Notes under the pieces: model-generated | What the model was told of the DNA's origin: nothing | Databases searched by the model: none | Seen by the model: only the letters and a program-made list of their open reading frames with translations | Assembly: GCF_963676685.1 (NCBI RefSeq) | Contig: NC_092346.1 | Location: 26,363,133 to 26,427,132, forward strand | Reading direction: 5' to 3' | Length of the DNA stretch: 64,000 nt | Source of the DNA: Mytilus edulis | Taxonomy: Eukaryota > Mollusca > Bivalvia > Mytilida > Mytilidae | Shown here: in pieces, positions 36,544 to 49,100 of the stretch | How the letters are laid out: every line of letters starts with the position of its first letter | Position numbering within the stretch: the stretch's first letter is position 1 | Translations under genes and position numbers: made by a program

Positions 36544-37151
36544 AATGGTTCCTAGAATAATAAAAAAATAATAATAACGTTAGGACTACTTTAAAGATAT
36601 ATTTAAATCAAAGTTACATGTATGGAAGCGAAATCGATATAATGTTGGAAATTGTTGTATTTATAGCGAAATTTAGACATTGTCTTTTTGGTTAATTTTT
36701 GTGAATGCATAACATTAACGCAATTAACTGCTCTTTAAGCACTCCCGTTTTCCATATATTAAATGCTAGTACTCGGAACAATTTAAAAAATTTCAGTTTA
36801 TAGAGACATGTAGTAACAAATCTGCCAAGGGTTGGAGACTGTATGATAACCTCGATAGAGTTCGTCGTGTCATTGTGTCTTTTTAATGTATACTCCAGAT
36901 TTCAGAGGTAGGATTTTGCAAAGGGAAAGGGGTGGGGATGAAGGCAAAATAAGCAACATTATAAGAGTGGGACATTGAAAAAATCTATGGATTTACCCAC
37001 TTATATTTTAATTTCATTGGATGAACTGCCGGCCCCTTGTCAACACCCCGAAATATGCATCTGCATCCCCAAATATAATTATTAATTTTTTTTATTGAGT
37101 TTTGATACTTTAGACAATAATACTTTCTGTTTTAAAAATAGATTTTGAGAC

Positions 37152-37330
37152 ATGAAGACGCATTTATACGTCTGTCAACAATCCATAAGCTGTAAAAGAG
37201 AGGCGAAAGATACCAAAAGGAACATTCAAACTCTAAGTAAAAACCGACAACACCATAACAAACAACGACACACGAACAAAAGACAAACAATAGTAAACCA
37301 AACACAACATATCAGGGGAAGGGTCGGCGC
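37152..37330 (+). repeat. Dispersed repeat family C fragment
   Basis: Contains CTGTAAAAGAGAGGCGAAAG, ATACCAAAAGGAACATTCAA and CACAACATATCAGGGG, the upstream half of family C. The 64-codon open frame is rich in Lys, Gln and Asn as a result and is not a gene. Confidence 0.5.
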
Positions 37331-40300
37331 CTTCAAACTTGTTTAATACGATCGCATTCTGTATATGGGTCTCACTGAAGTCAGGAGCATGTAAGTGGTT
37401 GTCATTTTTTGCTGTATATATTATTTGTTTATTTTTTTGTTCTCGGTATGTTATGTCATAACACTACAGTCTCACGCAGATTAGGGGAGGGTTGGCACCA
37501 AACATGTTCATAAATAAGGCATTTTTTTTCTCAATTTAATTGTTTCATATTCTATATGGCTGGGCCTTTTATATATAGTCTTCTATACGGTAAAGGTGTT
37601 ATCGTTGTTGAAGACTGTACAGTTGCATGTAAATGCTTACATCCACTTTATTTCATCTTATGTGGATAGTTTGTCTTATTGGCAATCATACCTCACCCTT
37701 TATATTTATAGTGAAAACTAGAGATTGAAGGTAAATATGTTAAAATCGTGTATGCTGTATATGTGTTGTTGCTCCTGTTGGCAAAGCATATAAATATTAA
37801 GATATATTTACTGATTATATGCGCTTGGTTTGTTAACGTAAAGGACAGATAGAAAGTATCCAAGTATATTTTGCAACCGATAAGTTATGTTTAACGACCA
37901 TAAAAATGTATGCTTCTTTGCCTTTGGTAAAATGACATTAAATTTTATTTTAAATTTGTATTCTATTTCTAAACTATCTTCTGTGGAATGATAGATTATT
38001 TTTTTGATATTTATTCAAAAAAAAGAAAGAAAAAAATGCATGACATGTAATTTGATAATTTAGTATAGCAAAAACTGAGTCATGCACGTGCTAAATTATT
38101 GAATTTGGATTATCGTATTCGTTTACAGTATTTGTAAGGAGTTTGTAACACTACCTTTTGTGCCACTCATGTGTTGTCATATGAAGCTTAGAATTTATTT
38201 TAAAAATGGTTGACACAAACGTACTGATGATTTTAAGAGTTATTTCCCTTAACCTAGGTCTACCTCCTTAAGACTCCTCTTTTGAGACACCTATAGCCCT
38301 TAACATGATTATAAATCTAAAAAGTAAAATCGGTTGTGATTCATGGAGCAACTAAAAGATACCATTTAAATGTCGAAAAAGAGGAGGTTAAGATATCTGT
38401 GGTCCTGAGAACACAGCCTGCATGGTAACAATTTTAAAAGTTTTGAGATGTTACTGATTTAAAAAAATAAACATCTTTATTTACAAGAATTTCCCGTCTT
38501 TGTTTTACAAAAGGGACTTAAAGCCATCCAACATATAGAAAACTCGGTACGACAAAAAAAACTAAAATAGAAATGGTAAGAATGTCTTGATCGATATCTC
38601 CATTCAGGTAAGTTTTTTTGCACAGACCCCTTGATTATAAAACAGGAACTAAAAAAAGTAGTCCTAAAATATTCACATCCAGGTGTTATGTATATATTTT
38701 CCTCAAGAGTACTTAGTAATATTTTTTCCCAAGTCAAGTACCAAAGTTAAAGTTGTAATCTTTAACCAATAACTTTTCTATCTGAATTGCCGGGGTATTG
38801 GGTTGGATGGAAAAAACTTTGATATTCTGTGTTTTTATTCACTATAAAATTTCTAGAGATGTGGCATTTAAGAGCGTTGCATGTTATCTAGATAATTGTC
38901 AAATACTTATTTCTAGTTCCTTTTTTTTATCAGATAGGTTTTTAACTATTTTGGTTCATATATATTCTTTGTTTTCAAATATTCGACTTAGAGTGTTCCT
39001 GATCAAATAAATCCAAAAAATCGCATCGGACTTATCCAACTTAGTTCATGAATTGATATTTTTAGTTTTGTTTATCTGTTGTGTTGAACCAATTTCTTTG
39101 TATACATATTTTGTGTCGTGTAGTAATTAATTTAATGTTTATCACATATCTCCATTGCTTTTCTATACATATTCAACCCAGTTCAAATACGCCACATATA
39201 TAATCACGTGTCTGTCCTAAGTCAGGAACCTCGTCAGGGTTTGTCTTATGTCATCATTCGTTATCCAAGTTGTGGTCATATTGAACTTTTCAAATGCTTT
39301 GAAGTAATAGGTTCATGAATATCCAAAGCGAACGAATGCTTTGGGAAAATGTAAAGATCTAGAGACTAAATATCACTTCTTTTTCGATTCTTGTATCAAT
39401 TTATCATTACGTTCTGATAATTGTTTAAATTATCTAAAAGATAATGTGATCTTAATTCGATAAATAAACTATTCTTATTCCCCACCACTGAACCTTTCCA
39501 GTAATGTTCGCGCTTAGTCCTTTTAATTTCACTTAAGGTGTTTAATGACATTTTCATCCTCGAATAAAAAAAAAAATATCACGAGTCTCGTTCTTTTCAA
39601 ACCATCTTGTTTTGTATCTAACAATCTTTGGGTACTTCTTACTCAGTATGTTTTAAAAAGTGTCCGATGTCAGCTTATAACGCCTGTGTTCATGAAATTC
39701 GGGAAAGTATTGCGAATAGAAATATCAGTTTTACATATATATTTGTGGTCAGGAGGTATCTATAAACAGTGTGAAACATCTAAACAAGATATTCATTTCA
39801 TAGGGGCCGGTTATAGTGCAACCAGATCTACGACATTAATACAACCAACATTTTTCTCTTTAAACTTACCTTTTTATTCCTCCACAGAACTGATTTTTCC
39901 TTCCCTTTTGACCTAGGTAACCATTTTATATTTTTCTAGTTATTATAATTTCGATTTTACGAATCGTGTGACATTATACAAAAACAATGAATGCTTTCAA
40001 TTCAGTGAATAATTTAAAACAATTGTATCTAGTATATCAAGTGTCACTTTAATTTTCGACCATTTAACCCTATTCAAAGCATAATAATGCACATATACGA
40101 CCTTAAACTAACCGAGACGTGTGTATGTGCATATAAATCCGTCCATGCATTTGACTGGAGAAAGAAACGAATGTGCAACATTATTTAGCTTTACACTAAT
40201 AGAATTGTCACTTGGTTACGACAGCAATTGTTTGTTCAACATCGTGTACGTTGTTTGGTTGGTAAAAGTATGTAAATTTAGAATAAGTGCTTCGTTCTAA

Positions 40301-41191
40301 GACTTGTGGTTCCGAATGTATGCTTCTTAAATTTTATGTTGTTTCTGCTTTAATTCTTCCGCACAATTGTAGTTCAGACTGATACTACAGACGTATATGT
40401 GTTTATTCATAGGTAACTCACGTGTCCGAATCTAATTGCACGTGTCTTTCAGTTGCAAGTTTAAGACACGTTCTTTATTTTTTCAACACGGAATGAAATA
40501 AGTTAATCAGTATTGGTGTTTTGCAGTATGTTCACATACTTGTATATAAATAACTCATTGATTTGACACTGTTTAATTTAATAGAATGGATGGATTCGTT
40601 TACATATAAGGTCTGTGTGGTCAGGTTGAATTAGAGTCCATAATTAAAAGTGTAAGCCCCCGCGGCCGGGGTGTAAGCATGGCAGTAAGAAAGATGATTA
40701 GCAAAAATACGTGTTATTCTTTATAATTTTTTTTATCTATACTGTATTTGTTTTACACTTTCTTTCCCGAGTCTCTTAGGTGTCTGATGCGAATCGATCA
40801 TTCTGAAAAAAGGGGGCACAGCACTTAAACTAGAAAAAAATCTGGGGTGGTATAGGTAAAAAATCAGGATTAACAATACATGTAGCTCCATAAGAAGGGC
40901 ATCCTCCCTAAATCCGCCTCTGAATGTACATTACTTTAATCACAGCGCATTATTTTGCTGAATACCAAGACTGAAAAGTTGAAGCTAAACACATACACAC
41001 AAATTATTCTTTCATTGTTGCATAATTCTCTCTTATTAAAACATATCTGCTCAAATGGTCCGAGTGTCATAGCGAGTCTTTCTGAACGGTCAAAGTATAA
41101 AAGCATCTGATACCAAGTGTATCGATATATATCTTTGTTAAACTATCATTGAACACTATGCTCAATTATATATTGGTTTGTATTTGATATT
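37331..41191. other. 3.9 kb without a recognised gene
   Basis: Holds worn pieces of family B (37365-37400 and 39215-39300), a T/A-rich interior, and a GGGGGCACAGCACTTAAACT ... CCCTAAATCCGCCTCTGA piece near 40805-40925 resembling the poly-G fold-back ends. The longest open frame, 123 codons at 39545-39916, shows no known motif and no linked exons. Confidence 0.4.
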
Positions 41192-42298
41192 TCAAATTTT
41201 GTCTTCAAATATAGATTTTTTTCTGGAATTTTTTGATAAATTCATTACCGAACTCCTACCCTCCGAAGATAAGTCTTTTGCATAATCGGCATACTTCTCG
41301 ACTGAACGCTGTATTGATCCGCTTTTCTTTACTATCATTTTTGTGTTTTTTAACCTTCGTGATACATCTCCGTGAATGCTTGCAAGTTCCTGTCTAGAAA
41401 TAGAAAAGTTTTTACGACCGCCCGTAGTTACAGCGCTATGATTGGACGTCGCAGACGATAGGTTCATCTGTGTCCTATATTTGGAGCCAAATCTCCGAAC
41501 AAATGCTTTCAATCTTTTCTCTGTTTCAGTCATTTCTGATTTATGCACAGGTGGTGTAATTGGGCGTTTTGCACGGGAAGCACGAGAAGCAACGCTAAAT
41601 ATATCATTATCGATGAAATCATCTTCGTTATCCTCTAAATCCCATTTATCAATGGCATATCGTACTTTTCTTGACCAAAATATAGCCAATTCACTTTCAG
41701 GTTGCTTCTTTCTATAAAAATCGGCAGTTTTTGGTCGGCGACGGTTTTGCTGTAAATAGTCGTATGTTACCGGAATGTTTTCGATAGATATTTGTTCATC
41801 TTGAGAATTCCTCTTTTCGTTGAGTACATTTGAATTCACAGAACTTGTTTTTTGTACAATTTCTTTGACCTTTTTCCAAGCATTCTTTGGTTTTTGACCA
41901 GTATCTTTAGGCTCAACATCGCATTGTTCTTCATCACCTTTGTTTTCGTTCTGTGGTATTAATGGATGAGCTGAAGATGGTCGCTTTTGTTTACTATCAG
42001 TTTTATCATGTTGACCATGAGCTGTTTGTGGGCGAAGTCGTGTATTGTTAACATCAGCGTCTACAATAGTTCTTTCGTGTGTATTGCAATAACTCGGCTT
42101 TGCTGTTTTTGGTCTTTTCTTAAAATTTTCTTTTTCTTTTAATGTGGCTTCATGCAACAATTGGTAGGTAAATGAAACACATGATTCTGCTATGCATTGA
42201 TTCCTTCTCTGGGAACTTTTGTATTCTTTTTCTAGACCTTTAAATGATCTCTCCAACTGCTTTTGCAAAACAAAATTTCTGTCTAATGTCCGATTCAT
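41192..42298 (-). CDS. 368-aa protein of the local paralogue pair, single coding exon
   Basis: Paralogue of the gene at 35602-36543. The ATG at 42298 lies 14 bases after an acceptor (CTATATTTCAG before 42312), the same 5'-UTR-intron layout. Candidate donors for the upstream non-coding exon are at 43558 (CAAAG|GTAAGTG) and 43467 (ATG|GTAAGT). Landmarks are an N-terminal helix (about 5-60), KKRPKTAKPSY, RLRPQTAHG and KRPSSAH (about 60-112), KNAWKKVKEIVQK, RRRPKTADFY, LAIFWSRKVRYAIDKWD, then an acidic patch and a Ser/Arg stretch (SVASRASRAKRP). After these come FVRRFGSKYR and a C-terminal ELASIHGDVSRRLKN helix. Repeated RPxTA-like motifs are stronger here than in its partner. No enzyme motif or localisation signal is visible. 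Function unknown; a structural or ciliary role is speculation. Confidence 0.78.
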   Translation of the reverse strand: MNRTLDRNFVLQKQLERSFKGLEKEYKSSQRRNQCIAESCVSFTYQLLHEATLKEKENFKKRPKTAKPSYCNTHERTIVDADVNNTRLRPQTAHGQHDKTDSKQKRPSSAHPLIPQNENKGDEEQCDVEPKDTGQKPKNAWKKVKEIVQKTSSVNSNVLNEKRNSQDEQISIENIPVTYDYLQQNRRRPKTADFYRKKQPESELAIFWSRKVRYAIDKWDLEDNEDDFIDNDIFSVASRASRAKRPITPPVHKSEMTETEKRLKAFVRRFGSKYRTQMNLSSATSNHSAVTTGGRKNFSISRQELASIHGDVSRRLKNTKMIVKKSGSIQRSVEKYADYAKDLSSEGRSSVMNLSKNSRKKSIFEDKI

Positions 42299-42469
42299 TG
42301 AATTTTAGTTACCTGAAATATAGATGAAATTGAATATTTATAAGTGACCAGTAGCCAGAAAATTTCAACTTATATAATGTAGTTGATTCGATACAAATAC
42401 TCTATCAAACCAATCACAAGCCCATAAAGGGAATGCTATATGGTGTCTCAAAGTTCGCAATGTTAACAA

Positions 42470-42725
42470 AAAATTGAAATATATGTTCATGAAGTTAAAT
42501 AAATGTTCGTAAAACGAATACATGTTCATAAAAAACTGAATACATATTCAAGAACTCAAAATATAGTTCATTAAAAAGTATGTATGCATAAAATATAAAT
42601 AATTGTTCATAAACAAAATATGTTTACATTTATATATATGTTCATAAAACCCTAAAATGATTGATCATAAAAAAGAAATGTGTTCTTAAAATATAAATAT
42701 TTGTTCATAGAATTTAATAATTTAG
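42470..42725. repeat. Degenerate tandem repeat built on ATGTTCATAAAA
   Basis: About ten units of 25-35 bp centred on (A/T)TGTTCATAAAA or close variants, separated by AT-rich spacers. If the proposed upstream donor is right, the array sits in the 5'-UTR intron of the 368-aa gene. Confidence 0.6.
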
Positions 42726-45700
42726 AAACAAATTTAGGAAATGCACTTCTTAATAAAAGAAAGAAAATAGAACCAAGAAGAATTTATCTGACGTCTGGCG
42801 GTCTCTTTTAGAGATGGTAGGTCTCACGACCAAAGTAAAACATAACATGCTCGGTCAAATCTCAAAGCAACCTTGGACTACCATGAAAGCAGTCCGTCAA
42901 ATCGCTTTAATTTGTATATTATTACACACATGCACACTTTGTTTTGAAAATTGCATTGAATGTTTATTTTCTTATAGTAAATACCACTGTATCCCTTCTT
43001 TCTTTCCGATAGATTAAAGAGTTTACCTTAATTGTCAGAAATTTTAGACAGAAGTTTAACCGAGACTACCAACTCGAAAGAACACGCGTCAATAAATTGT
43101 TCGGACAGAAACACTGATCATTCTTACTATGAGTAACTTAACATTGCTGTGAGTCGGTGAACCCCTACACCCCGCCCCCCTAAAAAAAAATCAAATAAAA
43201 AAAAACAGACGTATAAGCTTTAATACGGAAGTACTACGTTCGGGACACGAATTTATAAAAAAAAAATGTATAAATTGCTCTCCCAATTTTAATTTCATCT
43301 ACAACGGTGCTGATTCTTTTTTAAATGACTCTGTAAACTTCATTCTAATGCTTACAATGTGGAAGACATACAATTGGCCAAATGTTAAGAAGTAATAAAC
43401 ACATTTTCTTCTTAAACTGTGCTGTACACAATCTTTTTTTCTAAATGAATAAAAATATGAACTTACCATTTACCGGTACATATATCAGTTTTTGTATTTC
43501 ATTCATAGAACATATTTTCTTAAATTTGTAAAAAGATGTATGTAAATCTGCACTTACCTTTGTAAAATTCTAACCAGGTTGTTTTAAATATTTTGAAGTA
43601 CGAAGAAAAAAGGATTTTATTTTATTTTAGAGACCTCTTATGTACGAGTTAAGTTAGTAGCAATTAATCGACAAACTATGTGTATTACAAATAGCTTTAA
43701 TCGGATTTAGTTGTATTCTTAATCGTCATATTGGTACTTTGTACAAGTGTTTAAATACAATGTTATGAGTAGTCTAAATCTCTTGTTTGTAGTTTTATAC
43801 CCTGTTATATAATCAAAGTTAAAAATCTGTAGAAACGTCACAAACAAACGAAAATCAAACAACTCTTCTTTGAACTTTAACACGAATATCTTTATACCTA
43901 GCACTTGAAATATGATTTTAAAAACACCTTTTTATCAGAAAATATGTTCTCTTAATGAAAAAAAAGAACGACGAAAGATTAACGAAGTGAGAGAAAGAGT
44001 GAACACGATACAATGAAGTCGGTGTTTGTCTAATATAAATATCAAAGAAATAATGTCGCCAAATGTTTCATCTTATTATATATCAGTATGCCTTAAATGG
44101 AATACGTGAATCATACGTTATCTCATAGAGATTATTGTCAGTACTGTTTAGAACAGGAGAACCTTATAAGGTCATCTAGGGTTCATAAAAAAATACTGAG
44201 CTATTGCAATCACTTTGTGTCCGCTGTGCGTTTAAGTTTTGATATTCCAAATTCCAATGAATTAAACTACAAGGTCAGTTGTAATACAGAAATTGGAGAA
44301 TATTGTCATTTTAGTAAAGTTTTCTTCTCTTTTAACATAAGACAATTTCAAAAAATTAAATCCAAAACCAAGAAAGCTTACTACATTGCCAGCAAGATCC
44401 ACTGCAAAGTCATTTAAATTAAAATTGAATTTAGAAAACCATGCGACGTCCACAAAGACGGTCAACTTTTAAAAATAAGCAATTAAAATATGTAATAGGC
44501 ATTCATTTCTTAGAATATGAATAGTGTACCAATTGTTCTAATTATTTAGAGAAATAAAACCGAGAACATAAGTTATTTGATTTTGCGGATGTTTAAGCAT
44601 GGATGCAATGTCCTCATTGCATAATCGTGTGTCGTTTTCAGGTCGGCTCGAAACATTTTTTCTTTGATTCAATATGGAATCAAAATTGAATTGATGGTAT
44701 TATACAGTTGATAAGGATAAACCTACAATTAGACTATTTACCGGATTCGTAATAACATAAAAAGCAACACGACGGCCGCCACGTGTGGAGCAGGATCTGA
44801 CTTACCCTTCCGGAGCACCTGATATCACCCCAAGTTTTTGTGGGATTCGTGTTGCTTAGTCTTTAGTTTTCTATGTTGTGTCTTCTGTACTATTATTTGT
44901 CTGTTTGGCTTTTTTTTTTAGCCATGGCGTTGTCCGTTGTCAGTTTATTTTCTATGTATGAGTTTGATTCTCTCTCTCTGGTATCTTTCGTCTCACTTTT
45001 CTTCGACAGCATAGACATTGAATAGAAACTTTTCATTGGATTACAAATATACGTACGGTAGGTAAAAATAGAAAAAACTACAAAAAGGAGAAATTTGAAT
45101 ACCGCCACGCGAGGGAACAACCATTTGACCTTTACTTGAAAAAGGGGGGCCGCCTCAAGTTACTTTTTGCTGTAGTTGAGGCAGGATTCAATAATGGATT
45201 AGTGAAATCGCCTATTAAAAATTGAATTTGTATATTTCAAGCGAAAAAAAACCATTCGGACTATATCAAAGGAGAGGGGGATATCTTTTTATTTTATTTT
45301 ATTTCATGAAACTGCCGGGGGAAAAGGAACTATAAAAATAGTTTTCTGGAAGAGTTTAAAAATCATTATTTTAAAATAATTATCATTTAATCTGCAAGAA
45401 ATTACTTCAATTATTCTTAAAATAAATAAAAAAATATATATAGAAGACTGAAACTATATTGACATAAGAAAATATTCAATGTATTTATGATTTGCATAGC
45501 CTGCTACATCAGACAATAGGCCCCTTGTTTCTAAATCGAGTTATCTTTTCTTTGTTTACTTCCCGTCAAAGTGAAAGTGACATCAGCACGTTGAAATGTC
45601 AATGCATCAGTGATTCAGTATCGTATCTTTTGATCATTAAGGCCATCCCAATTCAAAATCACTAATCAGCAGTTTTATGGACCAAGGCTACAAGAGTTAG

Positions 45701-45773
45701 AAAAGTGCATACATGTTTGATACGGAACTAAAAGGTCAAAGTTGGTAGACAATCAACACCGACAAGCAAAACT
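42726..45773. other. Gap between the 368-aa gene and the Rab gene
   Basis: Should hold the non-coding first exon and promoter of the 368-aa gene and, at its right end, the promoter and 5' UTR of the Rab gene. A family-C repeat is at 44760-44990 (minus). A 106-codon plus frame at 44097-44417 starts with ATG but has no recognisable motif. A GTCAAAGTGAAAGTGAC stretch at 45565-45581 looks like a purine-rich interferon-response-type site, weak evidence. Confidence 0.35.
44760..44990 (-). repeat. Dispersed repeat family C, minus orientation
   Basis: On the minus strand: ACTGACAACGGACAACGCCA, ATGGC..., GACACAACATAGAAAACTAA, CAACACGAATCCCACAAAAA and CCGGAAGGGTAAGTCAGATC with GCTCCACACGTGG. It is one of the better-preserved copies in the window. 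Confidence 0.65.
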
Positions 45774-46084
45774 ATGTCAAAAAGATATGACTTGTTATTG
45801 AGATTATTGCTTGTCGGGGAAACTGGGGTTGGAAAAACTTGTTTACTATGTAAATACATTAACCAAGATTTCATCAGTGCTCATATATCAACAATTGGTA
45901 AGTTTTACACACTGCATTTTGCAGTACATGTACATGTTATACATAATAAATGTATGACCCGGTTCCGCCTTTTGAGAATTTTGATAATTACAAACATCAC
46001 ATAGAAGATATTCAAGATTTGTTAGGGGTTTTTATTAAAGATACTGGAAGGTTCACAAAATAGATAGTTAAGGTTTTATAAGGG

Positions 46085-46116
<32 letters not shown>

Positions 46117-49100
46117 ATTAATTATTTAATTATTTATTTAGTTTCTCTGCAGTGCCACATCATAAATACAAATGTACTAATGAGTTTAATACAATAGAGA
46201 CATAAAATTACCAGAGTGATCGAAATTACAGATAGAGATTATAGTGTCAAGTTGACACTTCTAATGACTAAAGACTAAAAAAATTTGTTTGGTTACATAG
46301 GGAATCACTGAAGGGTGACCAGAGTGTGTCCCCTCTTAGGCAGCCAGTGGGCTCCCACTTATGAAAATTTCTAGACAACAGTCATGAGTGGGTCTCATTG
46401 GGGTCTAAGCGTGAAACGGGATTGCCGATTTTTTGTATGTGTGACACGTGAAAGTTTAAATTATTGTGCTGTGAAAATGGGAAATGAATTCTAGCGGGAC
46501 ATGGGAAATTAGAAAAAAATAAGAATTGCTTACGTACATATTGTAAGAGGAATACATGAATCTGACAAAACAATAAGCTGGATCTGGATCAGAACACCCC
46601 CCCCCCCCCCCCCCCCCCCCCCAACAACAACAGCAACAACAATGAGACCCCCTCTTGACAGTTTGCATCAAATATGCCTTAAACTTGAAAATTGTGATTG
46701 AAATTCACTATAGTGTATCATACATGGAACTAGCATGCATTTGCATGATTAGTGTCTGTAACATTATCTATAACAAAAGTTACATTTAAACATAACTTGG
46801 GCTAGCCGATTCCCACCTTAATAAAACTGTATATGGTAATATTGCATTCAACGTTTGAAGAAATATGTAAACAATTCTTGTGTAATTAGTGAAAATGTTA
46901 CATAATTATCTATAGTGGAAAAAAATATTCTCCTATGCCAGTTACAGGGTACATGTACATTCCAAACAAATCAGTTGCATGTAATTCCAACTGCAAAATT
47001 GCCCTCCCCCATTTTTTAATTATATGAATAATTGCACAAATTTAGAAAATTAATAAAGTCATAAGTCAAGCATATTTTTTAAAAATAATCATACATGTTA
47101 CATCATTGTGTACATAAAATTGAGAATGGAAATGGGGAATGTGTACATACTGTATCTTCTTTTAGAATGAAAAAAATAAATACCCAAAACAACAGTTTAC
47201 CATTTTTATGATGTGCATGTTTTCAATGTTTTGTGTGTAATACATATGATGAGATAAACACTTTGATACAGCTAACATTTTTTAAACTTTAAATTGTCTT
47301 TTATATAAAAAAAAATTTGTACAAATTTACAGGATCTTATCCAACCCATATAAGTGTCATCTCCTTTATAATGCAATTTCATTGCTAATTCATGTAAAGA
47401 AATGTGTTAGATCATGATTAGTATACATGTATTTTAGACACTATCTTGTATCTGGTCAGTTGTAGAACATTTGATATTTACCCTGAGGTAATATAGATAC
47501 CAGTTATGACCTGTTTGAGATAATGTTGTTATAATGTATTGGAAATACATATTTATTTCTTGTCTGGTTCAATTTTTGATGTACATTTGCATGATTTATT
47601 ATTTTTTTTGGGTAAATTATTTCATTTTTATGCCCCACCTACGATAGTAGAGGGGCATTATGTTTTCTGGTCTGTGCCTCCTTCCGTTCGTTCAATCGTC
47701 CGACTTCAGGTTAAAGTTTTTGGTCAAGGTAGTTTTTGATGAAGTTGAAGTCCAATCCACTTGAAACTTAGTACACATGTTCCCCATGATATGATCTTTC
47801 TAATTTTAATGCCAAATTATAGTTTTGACCCCAATTTCATGGTCAACTGAACATAGAAAATGAAAGTGCAAAGTTCAGGTTAAAGTTTTTGGTCAAGGTA
47901 GTTTTTGATGAAGTTAAAGTCACAACTACTTGAAACTTAGTACACATGTTCCATATCATATGATCTTTCTAATTTTAATTCCAAATTAAAGTTTTGACCC
48001 CAATTTCACGGTCCACTGAACATATAAAATTATAGTGCGAGTGGGGCATCCGTGTACTATGGACACATTCTTGTTTCTAATTGTTTTAAAACCAGGTAAA
48101 GTTTTTCTGCTAGATTTCTGTGTATTTGAATATGTAGTTTATGATATTGAAGAGACGGATTCATTAAACATATTAAACATTGACCTTCAAATTTAATATT
48201 GCACCTTTGTCAAGGTCAGATTTCAAGTAGACCAGTGAGACAGAGTAAAGCCTAAAAGGCTTACTATATAAATTATAGAAGATTTGGGGTTTGTGTGTCG
48301 ATGTGATAGTAAGGGAGCTACCATTTGATTTTTATGGGGGTCTAGGATGAAATTTGAAAAAAATAGGCAGGACAGGAGTTTTGAGTAAAAAAAAAGGCAG
48401 GATGTGACACTTGCAAAAAAAAAAGTCAGGACGACAATTTAGGTTAAAAAAGTCAGGATAAACTAAAAAAAAAAGGCAGGACAGAGATTACAGCTAAAAA
48501 AAAAATGCAGGACAAAATTTTTCATCCTAGCCCCCCCATAAAAATCAAATGGTAGCTCCCTAACAAAGAGGAGCATTTGAAGCACAGTGGGAGGTTTCAA
48601 ATGCCAAAACATTACAAAATATAGAAACATACATGTACACGGCAAGCATGGGGACATTATACATACACAGCACTAGAGACAAAAAAATAATGTCTATTAA
48701 TAAAAGGGGTATACTTCAATGAAACAGAAATATTTAAGCTACCGACATGAAGATTAATTCATGGCAGTCAGATTCATTTGTGAAAAAAACTTGTTACCAG
48801 ACGTTAAACTAATTGTTCCTCAGTGAGAAACTGACAAACTAGATCAAAAACATGTACATGTAAAGTATACTTTGCTATTTTTTTTCGAATGAACAGTGAG
48901 AATCAAACCCTACATGTATGTAGATAGTGTTTGGCTGAAGTTTTCTGCTAAATGTTGATCAACTGCTAACACTGTACCAAGATTGTACCATGTGCTTATA
49001 CCTATAAAGAATATGAAAATGTGGTATGATTGTCAATGAACCAACTCTACACCAGTGACCAAATGACAGTTTCTGAAAATTGTTTCCATAAGCAATGAAA

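Noticed and set aside
39545-39916. 123-codon plus-strand open frame
   Set aside because: No motif, AT-driven hydrophobic composition, no linked exons or splice context; probably chance.
44097-44417. 106-codon plus-strand open frame
   Set aside because: ATG-started but with no recognisable motif or neighbouring exon; sits in the likely promoter gap.
45565-45581. Interferon-response-type element upstream of the Rab gene
   Set aside because: Short purine-rich match only; such sequence is frequent by chance in AT-rich DNA.
46456-46671. Poly-Gly/poly-Cys protein on the minus strand
   Set aside because: Encoded by a poly-C run and (CAA)n in a Rab intron.
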